Assembly (NCBI RefSeq): GCF_036884655.1
Contig: NC_088345.1
Span: 20,871,001 to 20,935,000, forward strand
Origin: Musa acuminata AAA Group
Lineage: Eukaryota; Streptophyta; Magnoliopsida; Zingiberales; Musaceae
Reading direction: 5' to 3'
Length of the DNA: 64,000 nucleotides
The notes beneath the pieces were generated by a model. The model was not told where the DNA came from. It made no database searches and saw only the letters and a program-made list of their open reading frames with translations. Numbering within the stretch: the first letter of the stretch is position 1; every line of letters starts with the position of its first letter. This document shows, piece by piece, positions 34,601-44,515 of the stretch. The translations under genes and the position numbers were made by a program.

Positions 34601-36392
34601 ACTCAACGAGACCGAGAGGCGGTATCCAGTGCATGAGAAGGAGATGACAGCAATGATTCACTGTCTACGAGTTTGGCGACACTACCTTCTCGGGTCGCGA
34701 TTTGTGCTGAGGACAGACAACATCGTCCTGAGTTATTTCCAAACTCAGAAGAAGCTCTCCCCAAAGCAAGCACGGTGGCAGGACTTCCTGGCTGAATTTG
34801 ATATGGCAATGGAATACAAGCCCGGGAAGGCGAATGTCGTGGCCGATGCGCTGAATCGGAAAGTGGAATGCGTGAATGCTGCACAACTGGAGGGCAGAGG
34901 CCAAGCAAGTCAGTTACACTCCAACTTCCTTTCCTGAATCAGAGATGGACTGTATAGTAATCCCCAGGCAGTTATCCTGATGCAGCTCATCAAAGAAGGC
35001 AAGGCACGACGATTTTGGGTCCAGGAGGGACTTGTTTACACAAAAGGGAATAGGGTTTATGTTCCCCGAGTGGACAATTTAAGGCGTGAACTCTTAAAAG
35101 AGTGTCACGATTCCCTTTGGGCTGGACACCCCGGCATTCACAGAACGTTGGCTCTCGTGGAGAGGGCCTTCTACTGGCCAAAGATGGGGATTGATGTGGA
35201 GGAGTATGTTCGAACATGCCTTACTTGCCAACAAGATAAGGCGGAGCAGCGGAAGCCGGTGGGACTTTTGGAGCCGTTGCCCGTACCAGAAAGGCCATGG
35301 GAGAGCATTTCCTTAGACTTCATATCAAGCTTGCCACCTGTAGGGGGACTTGGATCGATACTCGTGGTGGTCGATCGGTTTTCAAAGTATGCAACTTTCA
35401 TTGCTGCTCCCCTACATTGTTCAGCTGAAGAGGCGGCCAGACTGATGATGAAGGGTGTAGTGAAGTATTGGGAAGTCCCACACAATATCATTAGTGATCG
35501 TGATGCTCGGTTCCTGGGACGATTCTAGACCGAGCTATTCAAATTGTTGGGGTCAAAGTTATACTTCTCTACAAGCCTCCACCCCCAGACGGATGGCCAG
35601 ACTGAAAGAATAAATTCGCTCTTGGAGCAGTATCTCCGGCACTACGTGAGTGCCAATCAACGAGATTGGGTGAAGCTATTGGACATCGCCCAATTCTCCT
35701 ACAACTTGCAGCGGAGCTCTGCATCCAACAAGAGCCCCTTCGAAATTATCACAAGACAACAACCGTCGACTCCGCACACTATGGCAATTGGGTATACTGG
35801 GAGTAGTCCATCAGCCTATCATTTCGCAAAGGAGTGGCATCGAAATGCCGATATTGCGCGAGCTTACTTGGAGAAGGCGACAAAACGGATGAAGAAGTGG
35901 GTAGACTTGGGAAGGCGACCACAAGAGTTCAAAGTTGGCGATTTGGTGTTGGTAAAGCTCCAACCAGCATCACTCCAATTCTTCAGGAACAGAGTTCACA
36001 AAGGATTGGTGCGTAAGTATGAAGGGCCCTTCCCAATCATCAGCAGAGTAGGCAATGTTTCTTACAAGTTGTAGCTGCCGGCGTGGTTCAAAATTCACAA
36101 CGTTCTTCACGCCAGCAACCTGAAGGCCTACCATTCGGATCCGCAAGATGCTTCTCGAAGTGTTCCAACTCGGCTTCCTCCCATCACAGCCTCCTACGAG
36201 AAGCGAGTGGAAACCATTCTGGCGGATCGTAAGATAAAGCTACCCAGCGGAGCGGAACAGACAGAGTACTTGGTGAAGTGGCGAAAGCTTCCCCAAACTG
36301 AAGCCAGTTGGGAGCCTGAAGACGCCCTGCGACATGAAGAAGAAGTCATCAACAACTACCAACAAGCGTCGACGAGGGCGTCGACAGTTTAA
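31620..36392 (+). pseudogene. gag-pol: Gypsy gag-pol polyprotein with chromodomain, four nonsense changes
   Basis: One frame of 1591 codons, including the stop, starts at ATG 31620. A capsid of retrotransposon-gag type occupies about residues 170-330. The knuckle CFLCGGPHMVREC (about 382-394) has CX2CX3HX4C spacing. The protease shows VDTSATHNF near 485. RT has YLDDIVVYS at about 822. RNaseH starts near [11 protein letters not shown], with the HHCC integrase N-terminus near 1160-1205, a core with SLDFISSLP at about 1233 and DGQTERIN, and a terminal chromodomain (about 36207-36350; YLVKWRKLPQTEASWEPE). In-frame stops lie at 33756, 34935, 35526 and 36072, before or after which the frame is unchanged. 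The order PR-RT-RH-INT-chromodomain defines a plant chromovirus; Galadriel or Reina affinity is a guess from the knuckle type. Confidence 0.9.
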
Positions 36393-36402
36393 GTGAGGGA
36401 GA

Positions 36403-36413
36403 ATGTCACGAAC
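36403..36413 (+). other. Gypsy polypurine tract
   Basis: GTGAGGGAGAA directly before the TGTCACG start of the 3' LTR. Confidence 0.88.
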
Positions 36414-36678
36414 GGTCGTCGCGCACCCGCAACAACTCCGTTCAATGAACCGTTCGTCGCTCACACCCGCATGTACAGCTGCTTGACAGCATGTTTTCTC
36501 ATGGTTTTGGGTCATTTTGCTTGTAAATATGTAAGTTCGAACAAGCTGCAGCATTGCAAAGCGATCGCTCACCGAACCGAGCAAAACAGCCCCAAAACAG
36601 CCCAAAACGGCTCCGTTTTCGCGTGCCGCGGGAGGTGAGCGGAGTGCTGCCTCCGCTCACCAAAATGTCAGCCATCTC
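36414..36678 (+). repeat. Gypsy 3' LTR, piece 1
   Basis: Matches the first 260 bp of the 5' LTR with scattered mostly C/T and G/A differences. It is interrupted after GCCATCTC by element H. Confidence 0.92.
36674..36678. repeat. Target site duplication ATCTC, left copy, of element H
   Basis: ATCTC is repeated at 46875-46879 immediately after the H 3' LTR. Removing H and one copy restores a continuous gypsy LTR. Confidence 0.93.
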
Positions 36679-37844
36679 TGTTGAATCTCGGATTTTGATG
36701 ATGAAGTCAATTGTCATTTGTTATCTAATCTATGTGTTGAGATAAGTGTGCAGGATTAACTACGATGAGATTAAGACAAGCAGCAGGAGTTGCGCCGGAG
36801 TCAAGATTATGATCACGTTGGGAGTTCGAGAGTTCGACGGAAGTTCGGACGGTCGTCGGAGGTTCAGAGAGAACAGATCCGAGAAGTCCAGAAGCTTGCC
36901 AAGCGAAGCTCGTCGGAACTCGCCAAGTGGATCGTCGCAAAGTCCAGGAGTATGCCGGATGTCCGCAGAAGGATCACCGAGGGTTATCGGTTGATCGACG
37001 GAAGTTGGCCGGAAACTCGCCGGAAGAAGCGATTGACGCATCGGAGCAAGCTGCAGAAGTTGTCTTAGAGATAATCGTAGTTAGCACGATGATTAAGCAG
37101 GAAAATGGGAGGTGATCCCATTAGCTTAATCTTGGGGCAATTGGGCCCCTGAAAAGATTCAAAGTGGGTCGAATGGAGTGAACCATTCGGACCCTGATTG
37201 CACCAGGAGGTGCAACCGCCCCAGCCAGGAGGTGCAACCGCCTGGGCTATGGGGTTGAGAGGTGCAACCGCCCCAGCCAGGAGGTGCAACCGCCTGGGCT
37301 GTGGGGCTGGGAGGTGCAACCGCCCCAGCCAGGAGGTGCAACCGCCAGGGTTGCAAGGCTGGGAGGTGCAACCGCTCCAGCCAAGAGGTTGCACCGCCAG
37401 AGCTCAAGTTCCGAGCTCTGCCAGGCGATGCAACCACCAAGCTCAGTCTTCGAGCTTTGGCAGAGTGGTGCATCAGCCTGAGCTCAGTCTCGAGCTTTGC
37501 CAGGTGATGCATTCACCAAGCTCAGTCTTCGAGCTCTGGCAGAATGGTGCATCAGCTTGAGCTCAGTTTGGAGCTCTGCCAAGTGATGCAACCACCAAGC
37601 TCAGATTTCGAGCTCTGCCAGGTGATGCAACCACCAAGCTCAGTCTTCGAGCTCTGCCAGGTGATGCAACCATTGAGCTCAGTCTTCGAGCTCTGGCAGA
37701 GAAGAAGCAATCGGCAGAGCTCAGTCTTCGAGCTCTGCCAGGCGGTGCCACCTCTCCAGTCGAGAGGTGCAACCGCCTGATCCCAGAATTCTGGGATTTG
37801 ATCGATTTGATCGTTTTGAGCTCGAATTTTGAATTGGGTTGGGG

Positions 37845-37858
37845 CCTATAAATACCCC
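37845..37858 (+). promoter_or_regulatory. TATA box of the H 5' LTR promoter
   Basis: CCTATAAATACCCC downstream of the hairpin array; the same box is at about 45682 in the 3' LTR. Confidence 0.7.
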
Positions 37859-38571
37859 ACCCATTCAACACTGAAAAGACACAGACCTATACCGAAATTG
37901 TGATCTTTTCTGTGATTCTAAAGAGCTCAAAAGTGTTGTAAAGCCCTTGAGTCTCCTCCTTCTGTTCTTCAAGTTTTCAGCTGTAAAGTGAGGAGAGAAA
38001 GGTCTGTAAAGGTTGTCTCCTAAGCCTGTCAAAAGGAGAGAAACTGTAAGAGGGAAGTTTGGCCTTCGCCCATTGAAGGAAGGCACCTAGTTGACGTCGG
38101 CAACCTCATCGGTGGAGGAAGCCAAAAGTGGAGTAGGTCAAGGCTGACCGAACCACTCTAAATCTCTGGTTTGCGTTTATTTTCGAGCACTTTATCATTA
38201 CTGCAAACCTCCCTCGTCACTACTACTCTCTGCGCTTTCACGAACAAGTTCTAAGTGCTGTTCTTCCAATTCTGCATTCAGACGTAAACTCGTATTTTCA
38301 TACATTACAGTTTACGTTTACGTTTGATTCTGCAAATCTGTTTTCCGTGCTTTTACGAACGGGCTTCCTTGCAGTTTACGCTTACATTTTAATCCTATTA
38401 ATAACTACAATCTGTCCTCTACGATTTTACAAACGAGTTTCAACATTTAGACGTAAAACTGCATTCAGACGTAAATCGGCTTTCTTCGCTCAATCATCAG
38501 ATTTCAGTTCACGTTTACGTCTTGGTTTCAACTGCATACTGCCTTCTGCGAGTATACAAACAAGTTTCAAA

Positions 38572-38918
38572 GTTTAGACGTAAATCTGCGTCTAACTGCG
38601 TTTAGACGTAAATCTGCGTTTAGACGTAAAACTGCGTTTAGACGTAAAACTGCGTTTAGACGTAAAACTGCGTTTAGACATAATACTGCGTTTAGACGTA
38701 AATCTGCGTTTAGACGTAAAACTACGTTTAGACGTAAAACTGCGTTTAGACGTAAATCTGCGTTTAGACGTAAATCTGCATTTAGACGTAAATCTGAGTT
38801 TAGACGCAAAACTGCGCTTAGACGCAAAACTGCGCTTAGACGCAATCTGCGCTTAGACGCAAAACTGCGCTTAGACGCAATCTGCGCTTAGACGCAAACT
38901 GCACTTAGATACAAACTG
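38572..38918 (+). repeat. 18-bp tandem array in the H 5' LTR
   Basis: Units of TTTAGACGTAAAACTGCG and TTTAGACGTAAATCTGCG, drifting to TTAGACGCAAAACTGCGC at the 3' end. The array is longer than in B. Confidence 0.9.
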
Positions 38919-39039
38919 AGAATTTGCTTTTGCATCATAATAGTTTTTGAACAAACGCAGCTTTTGGTTTTAAATTTATTATACGATTTCCGCTGCACTA
39001 ATTCACCCCCCCCCTCTTAGTGCTCTCGATCCTAACAAT

Positions 39040-39051
39040 TGGTATCAGAGC
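39040..39051 (+). other. Primer binding site of H
   Basis: TGGTATCAGAGC two bases after the LTR. Confidence 0.93.
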
Positions 39052-39087
39052 CAGGTTCACTCTCTAAAGGATTAAAACCCAAGAGAG

Positions 39088-40671
39088 ATGGCATACGCCG
39101 GAAACCAAGAGGGGCATTCGATTACACGTCCACCCATGTTCAGTGGGACGGACTACACTTACTGGAAGACCCGAATGAGGATCTTTCTTATTTCTATGGA
39201 TTTTGAACTATGGAACCTTGTTGAAAATGGATTTTCAAAATCTTCTCTTCCAATGATCGATTGGAACGATTTGGAAAAGAAGGCTTTCGCTCTTAATGCA
39301 AAGGCTATGAATGCCTTATTTTGCGCACTAGATAAAAACGAATTTAATCGTGTTTCAACTTGCGAAACTGCTTTTGATATTTGGCACACACTTGAAGTGA
39401 CCCACGAGGGCACAAGTAGAGTGAAAGAGTCAAAAATCAATCTGTTGCTGCATTCTTTTGAACTTTTTCGAATGAAACCGAGTGAAACCATTGGCGACAT
39501 GTTTACCCGTTTCACGGATGTCGTCAACGGTTTAAAAGGTCTCGGAAAGAGCTTTTCGGATTTTGAGCTTGTGAATAAGATACTAAGATCCCTTCCTAAG
39601 AGTTGGGATCCTAAAGTCACCGCCATTCAAGAGGCAAAAGATCTGCAAAATTTCCCTCTTGAAGAACTAATCGGGTCATTAATGACCTACGAAATGACCT
39701 GCAAAGCTCATGAAGAGCAAGAAGACATCCTTCCAAAGAACAGGAAGGATATGGCACTTAAAACTTCTGAATGCCACTTGAGAGAAATCTCAAGTGATGA
39801 GGATTGTGACGATGACCTGGCACTTTTGACAAGAAAGTTTAAGAAATTCTTCAAAAGAAACAAGTTTAAAAACGATGTGAAAAATAAACTTGAATCAAAG
39901 AAGGACCAAGTAATCTGCTACGAGTGTAAAAAGCCGGGACATTACAAAAGTGATTGTCCCCAAGTCAAGAAAAGAACAACAAAGAAGAAGGCGCTCCAAG
40001 CAACATGGGATGATTCGAGCGCATCTGAGGAGGAAGAATCCAACACCGAGCAAGTTGCTCATTACGCCTTTATGGCCATCGAAGAGGAGGTAACGGATTT
40101 ATTAGATGCTGATTTATCTTTCGATGAATTATTAAATGCCTTCCATGATTTATTTGATGAATGCAAAGTTATAAATAGAAAATACAAGTTGCTAAAAAGG
40201 GTACATGATAATCTTACCTGTGAGTTTGATAAATTAAAAGTCGAACATCATGATAGTTTAAACTCATGTATCAAATGTCATGATTTAGAAACCATACAAA
40301 AAGAAAACTTGCTGCTTAAGGACACCTTGAAGAAATTCGAGGTTGGTAGCAAGTCATTAAACATGATCCTTACAAACAAGGGTCATGCTCCCAAAAGAAG
40401 TGGGATTGGATTTGTGAGGAGTCCTCACCGAAATCCAACTACCTTTGTAAAAGGCCCCATCTTACACGTTCAACACCAAACAAAGTGCAACTTTTGTTGC
40501 AAATCTGGACACAAGACACATTGTTGTCCATTCAAGAAAATAAGTCCAAACAAATTAATTTGGGTTCCTAAAGGAACCATGATAAACTCTATGCAACATG
40601 ATAGAAAATATAGATCTGTTTATGAGGCACCCAAAAGCAAATGGGTACCTAAACGTCATCCTTTCTTGTAG
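39088..40671 (+). CDS. gag: Gag of element H (527 aa)
   Basis: This is the structural precursor that would form the virus-like particle and bind the RNA. ATG at 39088 follows the primer site by 36 bases. Residues 1-240 form the capsid part, with WKTRMRIF, NAKAMNALFCALDKNEF, SETIGDMFTRFTDVVNGLK and LEELIGSLMTYEM. A first zinc knuckle, CYECKKPGHYKSDC, is at about 277-290 (CX2CX4HX4C), flanked by lysine clusters and followed by an acidic serine block (SSASEEEES). Residues about 345-440 are rich in leucine heptads (KYKLLKRVHDNL to ENLLLKDTLKKF), a likely coiled coil as in other Sirevirus Gags. A second knuckle, CNFCCKSGHKTHCC, is at about 467-480. It ends at UAG 40669-40671, in frame with pol. 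The first knuckle is absent from the B and E Gags. Confidence 0.95.
   Translation: MAYAGNQEGHSITRPPMFSGTDYTYWKTRMRIFLISMDFELWNLVENGFSKSSLPMIDWNDLEKKAFALNAKAMNALFCALDKNEFNRVSTCETAFDIWHTLEVTHEGTSRVKESKINLLLHSFELFRMKPSETIGDMFTRFTDVVNGLKGLGKSFSDFELVNKILRSLPKSWDPKVTAIQEAKDLQNFPLEELIGSLMTYEMTCKAHEEQEDILPKNRKDMALKTSECHLREISSDEDCDDDLALLTRKFKKFFKRNKFKNDVKNKLESKKDQVICYECKKPGHYKSDCPQVKKRTTKKKALQATWDDSSASEEEESNTEQVAHYAFMAIEEEVTDLLDADLSFDELLNAFHDLFDECKVINRKYKLLKRVHDNLTCEFDKLKVEHHDSLNSCIKCHDLETIQKENLLLKDTLKKFEVGSKSLNMILTNKGHAPKRSGIGFVRSPHRNPTTFVKGPILHVQHQTKCNFCCKSGHKTHCCPFKKISPNKLIWVPKGTMINSMQHDRKYRSVYEAPKSKWVPKRHPFL
40669..40671 (+). promoter_or_regulatory. Conserved in-frame UAG between gag and pol (candidate readthrough stop)
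   Basis: PFL-UAG is the only interruption of the 39088-43722 frame. The same codon at the same place occurs in M (16940-16938) and C (25755-25757), with TTG before and A after in all three. The first ATG downstream lies after the protease DSG motif. Suppression of this stop would give Gag-Pol. Confidence 0.7.
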
Positions 40672-43600
40672 AAAACTAAACAATTGCAAGCTAGGAGCAA
40701 GAAATGGTACCTTGATAGTGGATGCTCAAGGCATATGACCGGAGATCCATCTCAATTCTCTAAGCTCTCTAGCATAGACGAAGGATATGTCACCTTCGGA
40801 GACAACAACAAGGGTAAAATCATTGGCAAAGGAACCATTGGTAACAAATCCAACCTCTCTATTGAAGATGTTTTACTAGTTGATGGTTTAAAACATAACC
40901 TCTTGAGCATTAGTCAATTATGTGATAAAGGATATATTATAAGATTTGAATCTAATGCCTGCATCATTGAAAAACCACACAAAAATATATCTATGATTGC
41001 ATTAAAACAAAACAAAGTATACACTATTGACATCAATGACTTATGTGATGAAATGTGCTTTGCCGTTATGAATGAGGATGCTTGGCTATGGCATAGAAGA
41101 TTAGGTCATGCTAGCATGAAACTAATCAATCAAGTATCATCTAGAGAACTTGTAAGAGGAATTCCTCATATCAAGTTCATCAAAGATAATGTATGTGATG
41201 CTTGCCAATTAGGTAAGCAAATTAGGGGTAGCTTCAAAGCTAAGAATCAAATAAACACCTCTAGGCCCTTACAATTGATCCATATGGACTTGTTCGGACC
41301 AATCTCTACATCGAGTCTAGGAGGTAGCAAATACGCCTTTGTCATTATTGATGACTACAGCAGATATACATGGACCTACTTCTTAAAACAAAAAAATGAA
41401 TGCTTTAGACATTTTACCAAGTTTTGTAAACTTGTTCAAAATGAGAAGGAATCTATGATTTCGTCAATTAGAAGTGATCACGGTGGAGAATTTCAAAACC
41501 ATGACTTCCAAGAATTCTGTGAACTCAACGGATACAACCATAACTTCTCTACTCCAAGAAATCCTCAACAAAATGGGGTAGTAGAAAGAAAAAATCGAAA
41601 TTTGCAAGAAATGGCTAGAACCATGTTGAATGAACATAGCCTACCCAAATATTTTTGGGCCGAAGCTGTAAACACTGCATGTTATATTTTAAATAGAGTC
41701 CTAGTAAGACCCTTACTCACCAAAACTCCTTATGAGTTATGGAATAACAAAAAACCCAATGTCTCATATTTTAAAGTCTTTGGGTGTAAGTGTTTTATCT
41801 TGAATGAAAAGGATAACTTAGGAAAATTCGATGCTAAATCTGATGAAGGAATTTTTCTTGGTTATTCTTCGGTTTCTAAAGCTTTTCGCATCTTCAATAA
41901 AAGAACCTTAATTATTGAAGAATCCATCCATGTCGTTTTCAATGAGATTTCAGAAATTAAGAAAAATGATCTTGATGATGATATTAATTTTGATTCCTTG
42001 AATTTAAACGAAACCCCGTCTCCAACTAGCAACTTGGTTGCATCCACTTCCAAAACATCCTTACCCAAGGATTGGAAGTATATAGATGCTCATCCTAAGG
42101 AGCTAATCCTAGGAGACACATCAAAAGGGGTTCAAACACGATCTTCTTTTAAAAACTTTTGTGCCAACGCCGCTTTTCTCTCCCAAATTGAACCCAAATG
42201 TGTTGTTGAAGCCATGAAAGATGATTCATGGATTATCGCAATGCAAGATGAATTAAATCAATTTGAGAGAAATGAGGTGTGGACGCTTGTTCCTAGGCCA
42301 AATGACCATTTAGTAATTGGTACTAAATGGGTCTTTAGAAACAAGCAAGATGAAAATGGTATCGTGGTTAGAAACAAGGCTAGATTAGTGGCCAAAGGTT
42401 TCAACCAAGAAGAAGGTATCGATTACGAAGAAACCTTCGCACCTGTGGCTCGATTGGAAGCCATAAGGATGCTCCTTGCCTATGCTAGTTGCAATAATTT
42501 TAAGTTATTTCAAATGGATGTTAAAAGCGCTTTTCTAAATGGTTTCATTTCCGAAGAAGTTTATGTTGAACAACCTCCTGGATTTGAAAATAATGGCTAC
42601 CCTAATCATGTGTTTAGATTAACTAAAGCTCTCTATGGTTTAAAGCAAGCCCCAAGGGCTTGGTATGAGAGACTTAGCTCTTTTCTCATTGAAAATAATT
42701 TCGTAAAAGGCAAGGTTGATACTACATTGTTTATCAAGAATTTTGAAAATGATTTTCTCATTGTTCAGATTTATGTTGATGACATTATCTTTGGTTCTAC
42801 AAATGAATCTCTTTGTGAATCCTTTTCGAAAACTATGAGTCATGAATTCGAAATGAGTCTAATGGGAGAGTTAACATTCTTCTTAGGCCTACAAATCAAA
42901 CAACTAAGCAATGGCATCTTTATTAGTCAAACCAAATATGCTGTAAGTTTGCTAAAGAAGTTCAAAATGAATAATTCAAAAGCCATTGACACTCCTATGA
43001 GCACCTCCACTAAGTTAGAAATTGATGAGAATGGAGAAAGCTTCGATCAAAAAACCTATAGGGGTATGATAGGAAGTTTACTTTACCTCACTGCCACCAG
43101 ACCAGACATTATGTTCAGTGTAGGACTTTGTGCTAGATTTCAATCAGACCCTAAGATATCTCATCTTAAAGCTGTCAAAAGAATACTCAGATATCTTAAT
43201 GGAACTACCAATCTAGGATTATGGTACCCAAAAACAGAAAATTTTGAATTAACAGCCTATGCTGATGCGGACTTCGCTGGCTGTAAACTAGACAGAAAAA
43301 GCACATCAGGATCATGTCAATTTTTAGGACATGCCCTTGTATCCTGGTCATCTAAGAAACAAAACTCGGTTGCCCTATCAACAACCGAAGCTGAATACAT
43401 TGCAGCAAGTGCATGCTGTGCACAAGTTGTATGGATGAAAAACACTTTAGAAGATTACAAAGTGAATCTTAAAGATATTCCCATTAAATGTGATAACACG
43501 AGTGCAATATGCTTAACTAAAAATCCTATACAACACTCAAGAACAAAACACATTGATATTAGACATCACTTTATACGTGATCATGTCACTAATCATGACG

Positions 43601-43722
43601 TGACCATAGAGTTTATTGATACCAAACATCAACTGGCTGATATCTTCACAAAACCCCTATGTGAAGAACAATTTGATTACATAAGAAGAGAATTAGGTAT
43701 GTTGATGTGTCCAAATACTTAA
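40672..43722 (+). CDS. pol: Pol of element H: protease, integrase, RT, RNaseH
   Basis: About 1016 codons continue the gag frame after the UAG; no ATG precedes the protease, so expression as a Gag-Pol fusion is likely. Counting from about 40684: protease [11 protein letters not shown] (residues 8-18), GAG-pre-integrase WHRRLGH (about 137-143) with CDAC (about 171-174) completing the HHCC zinc site, and integrase catalytic residues in MDLFG (about 202), SDHGG (about 264) and VVERKNR (about 300). The RT runs from about 533, through TKWVFRNK and [12 protein letters not shown], to [10 protein letters not shown] (YVDD about 697-700). RNaseH follows from YADADFAGC (about 859) to [14 protein letters not shown] and LADIFTKPL. 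All catalytic residues I can check are present. No envelope-like frame follows. PR-INT-RT-RH order marks it as copia. Confidence 0.95.
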   Translation, partial: KTKQLQARSKKWYLDSGCSRHMTGDPSQFSKLSSIDEGYVTFGDNNKGKIIGKGTIGNKSNLSIEDVLLVDGLKHNLLSISQLCDKGYIIRFESNACIIEKPHKNISMIALKQNKVYTIDINDLCDEMCFAVMNEDAWLWHRRLGHASMKLINQVSSRELVRGIPHIKFIKDNVCDACQLGKQIRGSFKAKNQINTSRPLQLIHMDLFGPISTSSLGGSKYAFVIIDDYSRYTWTYFLKQKNECFRHFTKFCKLVQNEKESMISSIRSDHGGEFQNHDFQEFCELNGYNHNFSTPRNPQQNGVVERKNRNLQEMARTMLNEHSLPKYFWAEAVNTACYILNRVLVRPLLTKTPYELWNNKKPNVSYFKVFGCKCFILNEKDNLGKFDAKSDEGIFLGYSSVSKAFRIFNKRTLIIEESIHVVFNEISEIKKNDLDDDINFDSLNLNETPSPTSNLVASTSKTSLPKDWKYIDAHPKELILGDTSKGVQTRSSFKNFCANAAFLSQIEPKCVVEAMKDDSWIIAMQDELNQFERNEVWTLVPRPNDHLVIGTKWVFRNKQDENGIVVRNKARLVAKGFNQEEGIDYEETFAPVARLEAIRMLLAYASCNNFKLFQMDVKSAFLNGFISEEVYVEQPPGFENNGYPNHVFRLTKALYGLKQAPRAWYERLSSFLIENNFVKGKVDTTLFIKNFENDFLIVQIYVDDIIFGSTNESLCESFSKTMSHEFEMSLMGELTFFLGLQIKQLSNGIFISQTKYAVSLLKKFKMNNSKAIDTPMSTSTKLEIDENGESFDQKTYRGMIGSLLYLTATRPDIMFSVGLCARFQSDPKISHLKAVKRILRYLNGTTNLGLWYPKTENFELTAYADADFAGCKLDRKSTSGSCQFLGHALVSWSSKKQNSVALSTTEAEYIAASACCAQVVWMKNTLEDYKVNLKDIPIKCDNTSAICLTKNPIQHSRTKHIDIRHHFIRDHVTNHDVTIEFIDTKHQLADIFTKPLCEEQFDYIRRELGMLMCPNT

Positions 43723-44501
43723 ACTAGTTAAAATTATCTTTCGGATGTTATTACTATTACATGCCTTGACAACGCTTGATCAAATAAAATGTTGCAAATT
43801 ATGTGACAAATATTTTTAACCAAATGCATGTAAAAAGTTCATTTTTCGGGTTGTATGCTAAAAATGGGATGTTCCCGTACACTCTTATGAAAACTCGTTG
43901 GAAAATGACTTTCCTCCGTCAAAGCAAAAACAATAAAGAGATATATGTGTCATGACTTCCTTTATATGCTCGATAATGCTATCATGCTTTTTATTGATGA
44001 CAAAGGGGGAGAAAAATATGAATTGATAAACACTATGTCATAGCTGAACTGCCATAATCATATCTATGTCATAGTTGCAAATACTTGAGTGATGCTATAA
44101 ACAATGTTATGCCATTCTTGCATCACCAAGAGATATGTGAACATGTACTATAGTTTGCATCATATCTTGATTTGATATTGTGAAGAAAATGCAAACTTAC
44201 TAGAAAATCTCAAATGTAAGCATCATGTAAAAAGTCCTTCGTAGCTTTATATGATTGCATGATGAATGGTTACAAACACTATCATACAAACTTGATGATG
44301 TATGTCATGCCTTGACATAATTCTTGAAGAGATACATCATGATAGGCATCATGATGGAAGTATTGATAAGTTTAACTGATCTAACTTATCAATACGTCAC
44401 TTGAATTCTTAGGTCTTGAATTCAAGGTTGACTTATCTCAACTATGGCATATAGATAGGGGGAGTTAAGGATAACTCCTTTATCAATTGATTGTCATCAT
44501 C
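43723..44501 (+). other. 3' non-coding region of H
   Basis: AT-rich, non-coding. An internal polypurine-like tract GATGACAAAGGGGGAGA is at 43996-44012. Many ATCATG/CATGAT words occur near 44100-44350. No env-like gene. Confidence 0.8.
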
Positions 44502-44514
44502 AAAAAGGGGGAGA
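44502..44514 (+). other. Polypurine tract of H
   Basis: AAAAAGGGGGAGA just before the 3' LTR. Confidence 0.92.
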
Positions 44515-44515
44515 T

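Larger units (their letters stand above)
36679..39037 (+). repeat. Element H 5' LTR (2359 bp)
   Basis: TGTTGAATCTCGG to CGATCCTAACA. It contains a CGGAAG-rich segment (about 36830-37040), GGAGGTGCAACCGCC-type units and GAGCTC units (about 37200-37785), a TATA box CCTATAAATACCCC (37845-37858), and an 18-bp array (about 38572-38918). Confidence 0.95.

Noticed and set aside
43723..44501. Possible envelope-like gene after pol, as in some Sireviruses
   Set aside because: No frame of useful length or membrane segment exists in this region in H, nor in C, M or G.
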